DNA of 64,000 nucleotides from contig CAUEEP010000913.1 of the NCBI GenBank assembly GCA_958450365.1, positions 1,221,001 to 1,285,000 of the forward strand, in the 5' to 3' direction. A model generated the notes under the pieces. It saw only the letters and a list, made by a program, of their open reading frames with translations, did not search any database and was not told the origin of the DNA. The stretch is from Mesorhabditis belari. Lineage: Eukaryota > Nematoda > Chromadorea > Rhabditida > Rhabditidae. How positions within the stretch are numbered: the first letter of the stretch is position 1; every line of letters starts with the position of its first letter. Below, in pieces: positions 10,601-20,776 of this stretch. Made by a program: the position numbers and the translations under genes.

Positions 10601-13600
10601 ATAAACTACAATATTTTTACGTAAATAATCTTTTCTTTTCGAAATTTCATCATTCTTTTTACAATACTTAAATGAAAGATCAAAAATTTTTGATTCGGAC
10701 TGCATTGCTATACGATTTTAAACAAGGAAAATCTGCGGCTGAATCGCATCGTACAATTATTTCTGTTTGGAGAAGAAAATATTAGCGATAGACATGGACA
10801 TGTCGCGAACAATGCCGTACATGGTTTCAACGTTTCCAAAGCGGCAATGAATGTCTCCAGCCCAAAGCGGCATGATGCCGCGCGGAAGGCATCCTCAAGA
10901 AGTATCAAACACGGATTTGTTGGTGGAAATCGAGAATGACGCACTACCCGAGAATTAGCGGAATTATTTGATCTTTTCCATACTGCAATTGAAAATCATT
11001 TGCATAAACTTAGAAAGAAAAATCGGGCGGGAAAATGGTTTCCACATGAACTGTCTCAAAGCAACAAAACAACTCGTGATTGAGTTTGAAAGTTATCAAC
11101 CTAATAGAAAAATGAGCTCTTGTCGGATTTTCTTTCTCATTCTTACTCCAAAAGTGTAAGGCAAAGGATTTCTTTAATAGAATCTTGACTTCTGATAAAA
11201 CGTGGATTTATTATAAGGATTATAAACGAAAAAAACCAGTGGCTGTCCCCAAATCAAGAGCTGAAAACCACTCTCAAACCAGATGTTCATGAAAAGAAGA
11301 TCATGCTCTGTTGTTGGTGAAATGCAAAAGGTTTGGTGCACTACGAAGTGCTAAAACCTGGATGAACACTTGATACCGAACTTTATTCAAAAAAATTGAT
11401 TCGAGTTAACGAGGCTTTGAAGAAATTGGAGCTCAAACCTTCAAGAGTCCGATTCCTCCACGACAACGCAAAACCACACACGGCAAAAGCCATTCACAAA
11501 AAAAATCGAAGAGCTTGGCTGGAAATTGTTTTGTTTTGAATTAGATTTTGAATGAGCCATTACACGTCCAGATTGGACAAGTTTAAGACCTTCTCCGGAA
11601 AAATCAGCAAAGACTTTCTTCCCAAATTCTCATTTCCTTCTTTCCGTACAAGTCAATCTTTGGAGGCACGCACCTTACTCGCCTGACCTAGCACCATCAG
11701 ATTATTTTTTGTTTCGGTCGTTGAAACGCTTTTTGGAGGGAGAAAAGTTCGATGATCATGCTCAGGCCATAAAAGCACTTAACAGATACTTCACCTCTAA
11801 AACTTCTCAGTTTTTCGAGAATGGGATCCAGAACTTGCGCCGAAGATGGGAAGAATTCATCGATAAAAATGGCGAATATCTTTTGGATTAAAGTTTTCTA
11901 TTTTGCGTTTTGTGTAATAAACAATTTGTTAGTTAAAATGGAAGTTTGAAATTTCCCAACCTAACATAAGAATCACCCATTGGAATCTCTTTGGTATCAT
12001 TTATTGGCAAAAACTTGAAACCAGGACTTGCCGAATGACTTGTATTAGCTTCTCAGTTTCAAAAAACGGGCCATAAATATCTAGGAGAAAATCTGATTCG
12101 CGATTTCATCAATTCATCACCGGGGGCCAAAAAAAAAGGCCAACATTGGCCTCGTACTTGGGTTGAAAAGGGGTAAAAAGAGGGAAATTGTTAAAAAATT
12201 TTCAATTTATTAGTGATAATTGGTTACTTTTAAGTAAATAATTGCAGACTTTTAACTGAGGTCCAAGAATAACAAGAATCGAGTTAATAATAGAGAGACA
12301 AAAAGAATAGAATTTCTATTTTAACGGCTTTGGCAGAGGAATCAAGGAAATTCTTGTAAATTCGAGAAATGGAATTAGAAATGTTAAAAATTAAGATTTT
12401 TAGAGCCGCAATTTTAGACTTTAATTGAGAAATAATGTAGAAAAAAAACTGAAAGCCATTCTTTGCCATTACAAGTTTTTTTGTTTTAGAAAATTCTCGA
12501 AAACTGCTTGTCTTGGAATTTCAAATTTTGAGATAAAAAATTGAACGCTAAAAGTTAAGAGGTGACGCTTTTTTTATGTTGTGGCATTTTGAGTAGAGTT
12601 CGGCAAACAAAACCAAAACCAAAACAGACCAAAACCAAAACAGACCAAAACCAAAACCAAAACCAAAACTCAATTTGCATATAAATTAACATGTAAATTT
12701 AAAATTGTAAAATGCTAATTTTAATGTAAATTTGCCTTTCACTTTTTCTCACTCCCCAAAATCTCGCGGCCGAAAAAAGGACCAAAAGACGACCTCGAAA
12801 TTTCGAAACAAAAAAATAGCCTATGGGATAGATTTTTGGACGCTGATTTCAAATCTGCAAACAGATTTTCGCTAGCTCCTCCCAATCACGAGATATTGGC
12901 GAGTTTTGGTTAGTTTTGGTTTTGGTTTTGGTGGTTTTGGTTTTGGTGGTTTTGGTTTTGGTGGTTTTGGTTTTGGTTAAGTTTTGTTTTCCGAAGTCTA
13001 ATTTTGAGGGCATAACCTTGTTTGAAACGGCTATTAGCTTGAAAAAAAATGGCATAGTGTTTCATTTCGCAATTCATAATACTGGCTATCGTGGAATTAG
13101 CTATCAAAGTGCTTGGCTATCGTTTGTATTACTAAAAATTCTCACACACTCAAAACAAAACTTCTGGAACTAATTACTGCCTCTTCTCACTTTTCACTCT
13201 TTTTTTTTCAACTTCTTTTCAGTGTGGATAAATGAAATGAAAAAAAAAGATGAAGAGAAAGGGAAAAGGAAAATGGATTTGTAAAGAAAAAGAGGCAAAA
13301 CGACGAAATTAGGGATTGGATGGATGAATTGGAGAAGAATGGAGAAGATGAAAAGGAAAAGGAAAAGGAAAATAAAAAGGAAAAGAAGAGTATACTTGAA
13401 TGGATAAAATGGGGGATTCGATGGGATCATCAAAAGAAACTAAAGCAGTTAGGAGATGGGATTACAAAAGATAAATTTCAAATTGAGCAGCTATTCTGGG
13501 GAAATGACCAGGCATTTCTAGGGGATTTTGCTTAGCATTTCTTTTTCCTTTCACTTTTCATTATTACAACAACTTTACTAGTTTAGTTAGTTACTAGCTC

Positions 13601-13866
13601 TAGTTTAGTTACCAGTTCACTAGCATGTCTAGACGCTAACGATCGTTTGGTGCCTTCGGATTTCCACTTGCAAAATGCCCAAAAGTTCTGTGGTGAGTTG
13701 TATTTTCAGCGTTGTTGATTCTAAAGACTGTAAAAAAACTAGAAAACCAAACTACAGTCGACTCTCTCTATAATGGAATGGAAGGGATCAAAAAATGTTT
13801 CCGTTATATAGAGTCCCATTTTATATAGCCATTTTCTTGAGGCAACAGACAGATAGATAGTTAGAC

Positions 13867-13912
<46 letters not shown>

Positions 13913-14896
13913 GCAGACAGACAGACAGACAGACAGATAGACAGACAGATAGACAGACAGATAGACAGACAGACAAATAGACAGACAGACAGACAGAGAG
14001 ACAGGCGGGCAGACAGACAGGCGGGCAGACAGACAGATAGACAGACAGACAGACAGACATATAGACAACAACTGTTTCCGTTATATAGAGTGCCATTTTA
14101 TATAACTTAGCGTCGGCCGGGACCAATATTCCATTTCGTTATATAGAGTTCCGTTATTGAGAGAGTCGACTCTATTCGAAACTATTGGAAAAACAAACAA
14201 ACTAAACGACTAAACAAACAAAAATTCTGTTAACAATTTTCTTGGATTATCTTTGGATCAAGTTTCAAAATTAACGGAGTAAAGCTTCGTTTGTGATTTA
14301 GAATCCTTCGAAAACCCAACTCTCTTACAAGTCTTTAATCTTTAAAAAATAAAGACAAAAATAAATTTTCTTCTTATCGTTTAGATGAGTTATTTATCGA
14401 ATCTTGAAATTTTACATTTCAAAGCTTACATTAATTTTCCTTGGGACTACAAAAGATGAGTTTCAATATTGACCGCCTCCGAATGAGATTATTTAGTCTA
14501 AAATTGATCTAAAACGAGAATTTGAAGAGAAAAAACGATTCAAACATATTTAGAAACATTTTGTTTGCGTTAAAGGAATAAACGGTTTGCTTCTTGCTTA
14601 AATTTCACATTTAAACTTTGATGTCTTTTGATTGGAGCTCTAAAGGGTATTTCTAGTTCTAGTTCTACTTAATTCTCAAGCTCCTTTACTAAAGTTTTAA
14701 GAGAAATCATAAACTGATCGGTTTTCTTTGAAATTCTTTCCTTATTAATATCAAAATAGATCGTTTGTTGCGAGAAAGAGTCAAAAATGAACTCTCATTA
14801 TGCATGGATGCATTGAGGAATGAGAAAAGGGATGGGTTTCAATGGGAACAGTATCACGAGAATATTTCCAATAGCAATGTTTCCCTGAAATTTTGA
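4697..14896 (+). CDS. Unrecognised gene, last four exons in phase
   Basis: Four exons join without a phase break: 4697-4788 (acceptor aaatatag, donor AAG/gtgaga), 5431-5474 (donor CAAG/gttcat, the least certain site), 13633-13692 (donor TGTG/gtgagt) and 14760-14896 (ending FKFTGA-like, stop at 14894). AATAAA follows at 14902-14907, which supports a true 3' end. The product fragment starts SADSGTSSLSDISPPPPINN, is proline/serine-rich, and passes through KKWEPVK, IPLDPLAPM and FHLQNAQKFCDRLLRERV to end in a charged tail (MDALRNEKRDGFQWEQYHE...SNVSLKF). The long third intron holds a mariner, a MITE and a (CCAAAA)n element; the fourth holds a pogo-like MITE. I recognise no domain. The 5' end is missing, and extra exons in the 8-kb intron are possible. 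If the 5431 exon reads through instead, it ends at a TAA at 5602-5604. Confidence 0.5.
5119..5320. repeat. Foldback element with about 67-bp arms
   Basis: Left arm 5119-5185 and right arm 5253-5320 are inverted copies with two or three mismatches (AATCCTTTACTGATAGGGGA on the left). The loop is about 70 bases. It lies in an intron of the unrecognised + strand gene. Confidence 0.75.
5644..6348. mobile_element. Non-autonomous TIR transposon, TTAA-type target, possibly piggyBac-like
   Basis: Very long terminal inverted repeats of about 190 bp begin AGGGGG..AATCGCGGCCGGGTG on the left and end in the complement on the right. TTTAAA flanks both ends (5644-5649 and 6343-6348), so the target duplication is TTAA or TTTAAA. 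The same flanks joined without the insert occur next door at 6647-6780, which proves a discrete insertion. There is no transposase. The TTAA target and G-rich tip suggest piggyBac kinship; that is inference. Confidence 0.75.
6647..6780 (+). repeat. Duplicated flank carrying the empty target site
   Basis: This stretch matches 5578-5643 joined to 6349-6420 (shared: ATTCTAGTCATT, CTAGTACAAAATTAC, GCGAAATAAATAACAAAAG) but lacks the 700-bp TIR element. The GAAAGAAGACGTGA.GGG tail is also shared, so a local tandem duplication preceded the insertion. Confidence 0.75.
7238..7605. repeat. Two adjacent palindromic units
   Basis: Each unit pairs GCATCCAGAGTTTTCAAAGT with its complement around a short loop containing AGTTAATACTAG. 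The whole is bounded by GATATTCAGCTGTA and its complement. The second unit is a diverged copy of the first. Confidence 0.75.
9154..9210 (+). repeat. Short tandem repeat, 21-bp unit
   Basis: GAAATATGACAATATTACAAT is repeated nearly three times. Confidence 0.7.
9690..9950. other. Purine-rich, GC-richer tract without gene
   Basis: The + strand is dominated by GGGA, GGAA and GGGG runs (for example AAGGGACAGGGAAGGGACAG) in otherwise AT-rich DNA. The 107-codon frame on the minus strand is a Pro/Leu-rich translation of this tract. No splice-bounded exon was seen. Confidence 0.5.
10247..10510 (+). mobile_element. MITE family A, copy 1 (264 bp)
   Basis: The terminal repeats are CCGTAAATACTGTAATAGTA and its complement, flanked by TA at 10245-10246 and 10511-10512. 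An internal palindrome lies around TATCAAAAAATAGC. The copy at 43705-43969 is near-identical in inverse orientation. The insertion sits exactly at the TA boundary of the mariner that follows. Confidence 0.9.
10511..11964 (+). pseudogene. Mariner transposon 1, broken transposase
   Basis: Terminal repeats are TAGGTTGATAACTTTCAAAC on the left and a diverged complement on the right (TTTCAAACTTCC pairing). Transposase remnants run through several frames: a helix-turn-helix region (ELAELFD..H.AIENHLHKL), LTSDKTWIYY, FLHDNAKPHTAKAI and [15 protein letters not shown]. These hold the three mariner catalytic aspartates (D,D34D type). The last open piece is 11709-11891, ending WEEFIDKNGEYLLD and a stop. 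Frameshifts, a roughly 130-bp insert around 11530-11660 and an inverted copy of its own left end at 11077-11135 make it dead. Confidence 0.9.
11077..11135 (-). repeat. Inverted copy of mariner left end plus host flank
   Basis: Read in reverse, this stretch equals the left mariner terminus (10513-10531) joined to the flank 10211-10246, with one change, but without the 264-bp MITE that separates them at the left end. Confidence 0.8.
12596..12998 (+). mobile_element. TA-target MITE with (CCAAAA)n ends, copy 1
   Basis: The ends read GAGTTCGGCAAACAAAACC and, at the right, the complement of GACTTCGGAAAACAAAAC, each followed by TTTTGG/CCAAAA repeats. TA flanks both ends (12594-12595 and 12999-13000). 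The interior (GCGGCCGAAAAAAGGACC, TTCGCTAGCTCCTCCCAAT) is shared with the inverse copy at 50402-50796. Confidence 0.85.
13755..14172. mobile_element. Pogo/Tigger-like MITE with tetranucleotide core
   Basis: Ends are CAGTCGACTCTCTCTATAATGG and the complement of GAGTCGACTCTCTCAATAAC, flanked by TA (13753-13754 and 14173-14174). Sub-terminal ATATAGAGT repeats also invert. This end type is typical of pogo/Tigger elements. The core 13850-14067 is an expanded (GACA)n/(GATA)n array. The long CLSVCLS frames on the minus strand are only its translation. Confidence 0.75.
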
Positions 14897-15004
14897 AAGT
14901 TAATAAAGTACGAAAAGGAAATCATCGATGAAAGATTTAACATGAATTCTTTCAACTTTAACTTCTTTAAAGGGAAGATTTTGTTTTTCCACATATTACA
15001 AGTC

Positions 15005-15703
15005 ACAGTAATGCGCTTTCTAAAAGGCACCTATTTGAGAAAACTATCGTAGTCAAATCGTTAGTTTCCATTCGATCAGCTCGCCTTTGATATCAATGAA
15101 TGAGGCTTGTAATTCCTCACCGAATGACACCAACATTTGGGTCAATTGAATGTAAACTAAAAGTTTGAGGTGCGACCCGCTTTAACCTTATCTACGAGGA
15201 TGATTCTGCTTAAGAATGGCCGAATAGCACAAAAGGTTAAAAAGGGTTTCCCCAAAAGCGCTTATAACGTAACAAGAACACGTAGTATCCAACAATAGAT
15301 TAATACTCTTGAGAAGAGTACGGATCGGATTGATACTACGTCGATGGTGACACAAATGTTAGTAAAACCAGTCATCTAAGCAGGATTTAAAACCTGAAGG
15401 GTAGCATAAAGCAAAGTGAATTTATAATGTTACTGTTTATTAGTACAGAACCGAAATGCAACAATAACCATTACCAAAACAGCATGCGCATCAAAATGAA
15501 ACAACAAAAGTCCCCCAAGAGGGAAGGCAAAAACCCGCCGACCAAAAAAAATAATTTCGGGAAGGGAGAAAAGGACGAAAAATGCGACGCGAATAATTGC
15601 AAAATAGCAACGCAAATAGGAAGGAAACGGACGCGACCTAACGGTTTGTTTATGGTAGTTTCTTTTTCTTCAAATAGGTGACTTTTAGAAAACGCATTAC
15701 TCG
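15005..15703. mobile_element. TIR element of about 700 bp, unknown family
   Basis: The ends are AGTAATGCGCTTTCTAAAAG and the complement of GAGTAATGCGTTTTCTAAAA, continuing about 50 bp inward (CACCTATTTGA). A piece of the end (CTCAAATAGGTGCCTTTTAG) also lies inside the TTAA element near 6120-6145. A lysine-rich 84-codon frame lies at 15427-15681; I cannot say that it is coding. Confidence 0.55.
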
Positions 15704-15973
15704 CAAGGAACACAAGCTTGTTTTTAGTAGAATTATAGTTTCCTTTTTGCTGAAACATAAAGTAACTTTTTTGAAAAGATATTTGAAAAGCTGAGAAAAT
15801 AAAAAAAAGAAAATTTTGGCATTCTGCTAATGAATTAGAAGAAAGGATTAGAAAAAAAGAACCAATTTTAAGCCAAAAAATTTCAAATTAGCATTAGCAA
15901 ACGCTTTCATATTCCCGCTCTTCACACAAATTGTTTTTTACAAGTCAAAAAGTCACATATTACAATCAAAAGT

Positions 15974-16022
15974 ATCTAAATCTAAATCCAAATCTAAATC
16001 TAAATCTAAATCTAAAGATCTA
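15974..16022 (+). repeat. Hexamer repeat (TCTAAA)n
   Basis: Eight near-perfect TCTAAA units. Confidence 0.85.
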
Positions 16023-16612
16023 AAATTCTTTAGAACTTTAGAGTTTCAAACGGTTTCTGAAAAAAAAATGCCAGAAAATTGGAGTATAAACGACTTGCAG
16101 AGAGAAAAAAAGAAGCTCCCAACCAGGCGATTAGTCGCTAGAAAAATAGAAACCATTGCCCCGTTTTCTTTTGCGGAATGAACTTAAGATAAATTTCGAC
16201 AAACTTGAAACCAAAACCTTTACGAAACCTTAAAAATCAATAGCTAAAAAGATGGTGGAATAGCTGAATGAAAAGATCCAAAAATAGTTGATACAAAACG
16301 AAGCGTTTCCTATTATTGACAAAGCTCTCATATGTGGCCTTTGTTGATGCTTTTTCTGACTTTTTTCGCCTTTGTCTATCTAAAAATGCCTTTTTCTTTG
16401 TTTCCTTTTGATTATTGACCATTTGTATTTAATATTATTTAGAAATTTTGGGTTTCAAACGAAAAAAACTAAGGATTTTTGAGTAAATCTACACTTGATT
16501 GGAGATTTTTGAAGTTTAGGAATTCGTCGTTGATAAATTGATTACAAAATCTGTATTAAATAAATTGAAACATCGTAATCAATATTGTAAACTTTATCAA
16601 ATAAGTGATTAG

Positions 16613-16716
16613 TAGTTTAGTTAGCTAGTTTATCTAGTTTAGCTAGCTAGTTTATCTAGTTTAGCTAGCTAGTTTATCTAGTTTAGCTAGCTAGTTTATC
16701 TAGTTTAGCTAGCTTG
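16613..16716 (+). repeat. Minisatellite, 22-bp unit
   Basis: The unit TAGTTTATCTAGTTTAGCTAGC is repeated about four times. It is internally made of TAGTTTA and CTAG motifs. Confidence 0.8.
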
Positions 16717-17324
16717 TGATACTTTTATAGTACTTTTTTACTTAGTTTTTACTTTTTTCGAGACAAAACTAGTAGTAAAATGCAATCTATACTATATTTT
16801 CGAAGAAATTTTAGTTTTTCAAATGATATAAAATAGAAATTGATTGGATTAGCCCTAAGAAAACCCAGAGATAAAACGCTTAGATCGAATTTTTCTGTAA
16901 ATTTAACTACTGTTTAAGTGTAACAATCAACGAGATGTGCAACTGCAACTACAACTGCAACTACAACTGCAACTGCAATCAACGAGATCAACGAGATTGA
17001 ACGAGATGTGCAATTTGTAGCAAAAATTGTTCTCAAAAATTTCGACATAATCTATTCATTTTATTGAATCTTTTAAATGAAAATTGGAGTTTAATTAGCC
17101 TAAACTTTTAGATGAACACGGAAACTTATTAGCTTTTTTAAAGTTATAAAATGATTACAAATGAGAGAAAAAAACGTATTGATCATCCCACTTTTCCTGT
17201 GTGGTTCCTTTGCGTTTTTAAAATGATGCTTTCCAAATGTTGTCGAACAGTTCCGCGATGGTTTTTATTTCTCCATTTTGCCGCTCCCAACAAGTGTTTG
17301 AATGTTGAGATCGTCTGGTGGTCG

Positions 17325-17440
17325 TCCAAATTTGATGAGCATTCTTTTAAAACCAACCGCAAGTCGATTCAATGTCTGTACCTCGAGCAAACGGATCGAC
17401 TTACGGTTGGTTTTAAAAGAATCCTCATCAGATTTGACTA
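17325..17440. repeat. Foldback, about 45-bp arms
   Basis: TTTGATGAGCATTCTTTTAA and TTAAAAGAATCCTCATCAGA mark the outer ends of inverted arms that meet around ACCTCGAG. A few mismatches occur. Confidence 0.7.
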
Positions 17441-17887
17441 TTGAAAAGTGCAATTTGTTTTGTACACTAACCTGTAAGAATATATAGAAAAATTGTGTCA
17501 AAGTACCTATGGTTGACAGTTTTATGTGTGAAGCCGGCTTTCTTAATTGGGGTACAACTGTATAGCCGTATTAATGCGCTTGGGCGGGGAGGGATAACCG
17601 TATAGTACTGAACAAACTTTACCTTTGTTATCTGGATCATCTTTGTTTATGATATTCTTATCGTAAGACTAGCAAGCTCAAGATATTCAGCTGTATATTA
17701 CAAGCCTAGAATGCAAATCTGAAGTAAAGATATCTAAGCGAATTGGCTGAGAGAAAGCTGTTTCAAGTAGGGCGGCCAGGTAGTGCATTGGTTGAAACAA
17801 TCTTGAGAAATTAGTCGACTTGTCAGCCAATAGCCTAGCAAACCAGTAGTAAAAAATAAGCAAAGTAAAATATGATTGAAATTATTT

Positions 17888-18007
17888 GATTTTGATTATT
17901 TGATTTGTTTATTTGATTTGTTTATTTGATTTGTTTATTTGATTTGTTTATTTGATTTGTTTATTTGATTTGTTTATTTGATTTGCTTATTTGATTTGTT
18001 TATTTGA
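17888..18007 (+). repeat. Minisatellite, 13-bp unit
   Basis: TTTGATTTGTTTA is repeated about nine times with a single C variant. Confidence 0.85.
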
Positions 18008-18033
18008 CAAATTATTTGAACAAAAAGCAATAG

Positions 18034-18170
18034 TTGATGCTCAACGATTGATGCTCAACGATTGATGCTCAACGATTGATGCTCAACGATTGATGCTCAA
18101 CGATTGATGCTCAACGATTGATGCTCAACGATTGATGCTCAACGATTGATGCTCAACGATTGATGCTCAA
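18034..18170 (+). repeat. Minisatellite, 14-bp unit
   Basis: GATGCTCAACGATT is repeated about ten times with no visible variants. It lies 30 bp after the 13-bp array, and the two units are unrelated. Confidence 0.9.
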
Positions 18171-19282
18171 TCGGAACACTGATGTTCCTCTTCAATTCAG
18201 TCAAGTCAGAAAAGATGATTGAAAAAAAGATGTTTCAAAATTGATAAACTGAAGTGACTAAAGCTGATAAGGTAATTTAGTAATTGGATCGTCATTTAGT
18301 AAACAAAGTGCATATGCTACAAAGTACAAAAAGCAATAATTATTGTTCTAACAACATTTGCTTATTGAATAAATTAGAACAAATCGAATCGAAAGGAAAG
18401 GGAAAGATGTTTCAAATAGAGCGTGATAACACCAATCAAAAAAACAATCAATCCTCGAGAAGCAGCTAAACAAAGTAAATTTCAAGGTAAAATGCTTGTA
18501 AAATAATTTCGCTGTTCAATCTAAAAATAACATTCATTCAAATTAGTGTGCGTATTGCCGGAAGTGTCACTTTTTGATGAGATAATCGACCCTTTTCACC
18601 AACTTTTTCACTCTAAAACGAGCCAATCAAGCCATCTATTGACTGGAATGCAGAGTTTTCACCGAATTTTTGACCATTCCTTGAAATAAGTGGTAAAATG
18701 GGGATCTTATAAAAAATATTGTGTATAATTTTTTTGGTATTTAACATTAAATATTATTGTTTCTTGCTGGAAGTGTCACTTTTTAAAAAAAAGTTAAAAG
18801 AAGCGATTAGAGAAAAAGTAGTTCTTCGCTGGTGTAGGCAAATTTTTGAGTGATATTCTAATTGAGGAGAGAATACATCTACTTGTACTGAGCATTACGT
18901 TTAGTGCTTTCTATTTGACACTAATCTGCGCGATAGGGCAGGAAACCTTTGGAATGTTTAAAGGGATACTCCGGCCTAAGGAAAGTCAGTGTTGTCACCT
19001 AATTGTTAGGTTAAGTGTTAAGTAGTTAAGTGCTTTCTATTTGACACCTAGTTAAGTTAAGTCAGTGCACCTTTTTCTTAAGTCTGATTTTCACATTTTT
19101 TAAAATTATTCTTTTAGAATATAATCTCTACATATATAAAAAAAATAAAGTCTCTGTCTGCGCGCAGCAAAATTGGGTCTTAATTGTCCGATTGAGTGTC
19201 CGATGTGGTCCGATTGAGCTGAAACTTTCGGAGGTAGCTTAGAATAGGCTGTAGTTGTGCCTTTTAAAAAAAGTCAAAGTAG

Positions 19283-19352
19283 TTGGTCACTGATCGGGAT
19301 CGAACCCGGGTCGTGTAAGCGTGTGGCAAGCTATCCAATAGACCATGGGTGC
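19283..19352 (-). repeat. tRNA-derived SINE-like fragment
   Basis: On the minus strand a perfect A box (TGGTCTATTGG) and B box (GGTTCGATCCC) are spaced as in a tRNA, but the anticodon and acceptor arms do not pair. It is a tRNA-derived repeat or pseudo-tRNA. Confidence 0.45.
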
Positions 19353-20621
19353 CAATTTGCATTTTACGCTGAAATTTGCATGGTGAGGTTTTCGAGACAG
19401 GAAAGTCGTTTTTGGCAATCATTTTCACAATTTCTAAAGCAGCCGTTAGGCGTGCATTTTTAAAAAGGCTTATCATGGGTTACGGTGGTTTTAGGCATTT
19501 GAATGGGTTCCCCGCCTTTCCAGCAAAAAACGCGAAGGAAGTGAGCGTTACCTACGATTTTGATCTCTGAGAAAAGTTATCTAGCGGTGCCTTGTGGATT
19601 GCTAATTGCTTTGAGAATAAGTTTTCTGACGATGCGTGCAAAAATTGTTGATGGTGAGAAGCTAAAGAAGGAATGCTTCTCAAAACAAATCTCATGCTTT
19701 GGAATCAATCAAATCAAATCAAAACAAATCAAAGCAAAGAACCAAAGGTGTCAATCTTGTTGCCCACTTTAAAACATTGCACTTTACATTTTAAAGCTCG
19801 ATATTTCTTTTGTTAAGTCGATGTGTTAGAAAATTGCCGTAATCCCTAGCCTTGGGTTAATTAATCCAATGAAGCCATTGCGACAGTTATTAATTTTTAA
19901 CAATTAAAGTCATAGTTGTCTCTAATTTGCCGAGATTGTGAGCAATTTTTGATATATTTCCTTATGGCATCTAAAAATGTGATAACCTGGGGAATTGTTA
20001 AAACGAACAGATGTTTTCTATTATAAATAGCAAACTATCTTGAGAGAAAAGTTCATTTTTCTGTTCCTGGAAGGTTTGACTCTTTGCTGATTCTCTTGTC
20101 CTTTCAATTTTTACAATATGTCTTTTTTTTAATGATCTGAATGATCTGTTATAGTTTTGATTTGTTTTTAAAAGCTAAATTTTAGGTATTTTGATAATGT
20201 TTATCTGATTAATTGATTTAGATTGATAAGAGCCATCTCCACCACTTTTGAGAAATCATTTTAGCCAATGAGCAATTTTCAAATCATCATCCTAGCCAAT
20301 CATCAATTGTTAAAGCTTGAAAATTTTTGATATCTTTTGCTGATATCTATCTTTTGCTCTAAGCTTATTAAAAATATTCTACTTACCCAGATTTATCCTT
20401 TGTAATTTCTAAATCAACACCACTCGTTAGCAAATCATTGGTGACTTACAACCCTTTTTCGAGCCCTCAATTTGCCACCTTTTATTTTGTTGCATTCACA
20501 AATTGTACTTTTTTTTCTCGTCGTTTAATCATAAAAATCTAGTTTCTTTTCAAAAAGATCTCTTCAAGTTGATTGCGAAATGCGCTGATGATTGCGATCA
20601 TCAACCACTGATTTTTGTCAA

Positions 20622-20776
20622 TTAAGAACACTTGCGAAAGAGCGGACAGCTCTATGTTGAAACGTTCTTTTTGATACGATCCACTAGGCTTTGAACAGCG
20701 ATAGCCTATTATTTTTGCGGGAAAATACAAAGATTTCAACATAGATCTGTCCACTCTTTCGCAAATGTTCTCAATA
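20622..20776. repeat. Foldback element
   Basis: AACACTTGCGAAAGAGCGGAC at the left pairs with GTCCACTCTTTCGCAAATGTT at the right, and GTTGAAA with TTTCAAC. The arms are about 40 bp and the loop about 75 bp. Confidence 0.65.

Noticed and set aside
13739..14126. Minus-strand frames reading CLSVCLSVYLS
   Set aside because: Translation of the (GACA/GATA)n array inside a pogo-like MITE.
19283..19352. Functional tRNA gene on the minus strand
   Set aside because: A and B boxes are good, but anticodon and acceptor stems do not form.
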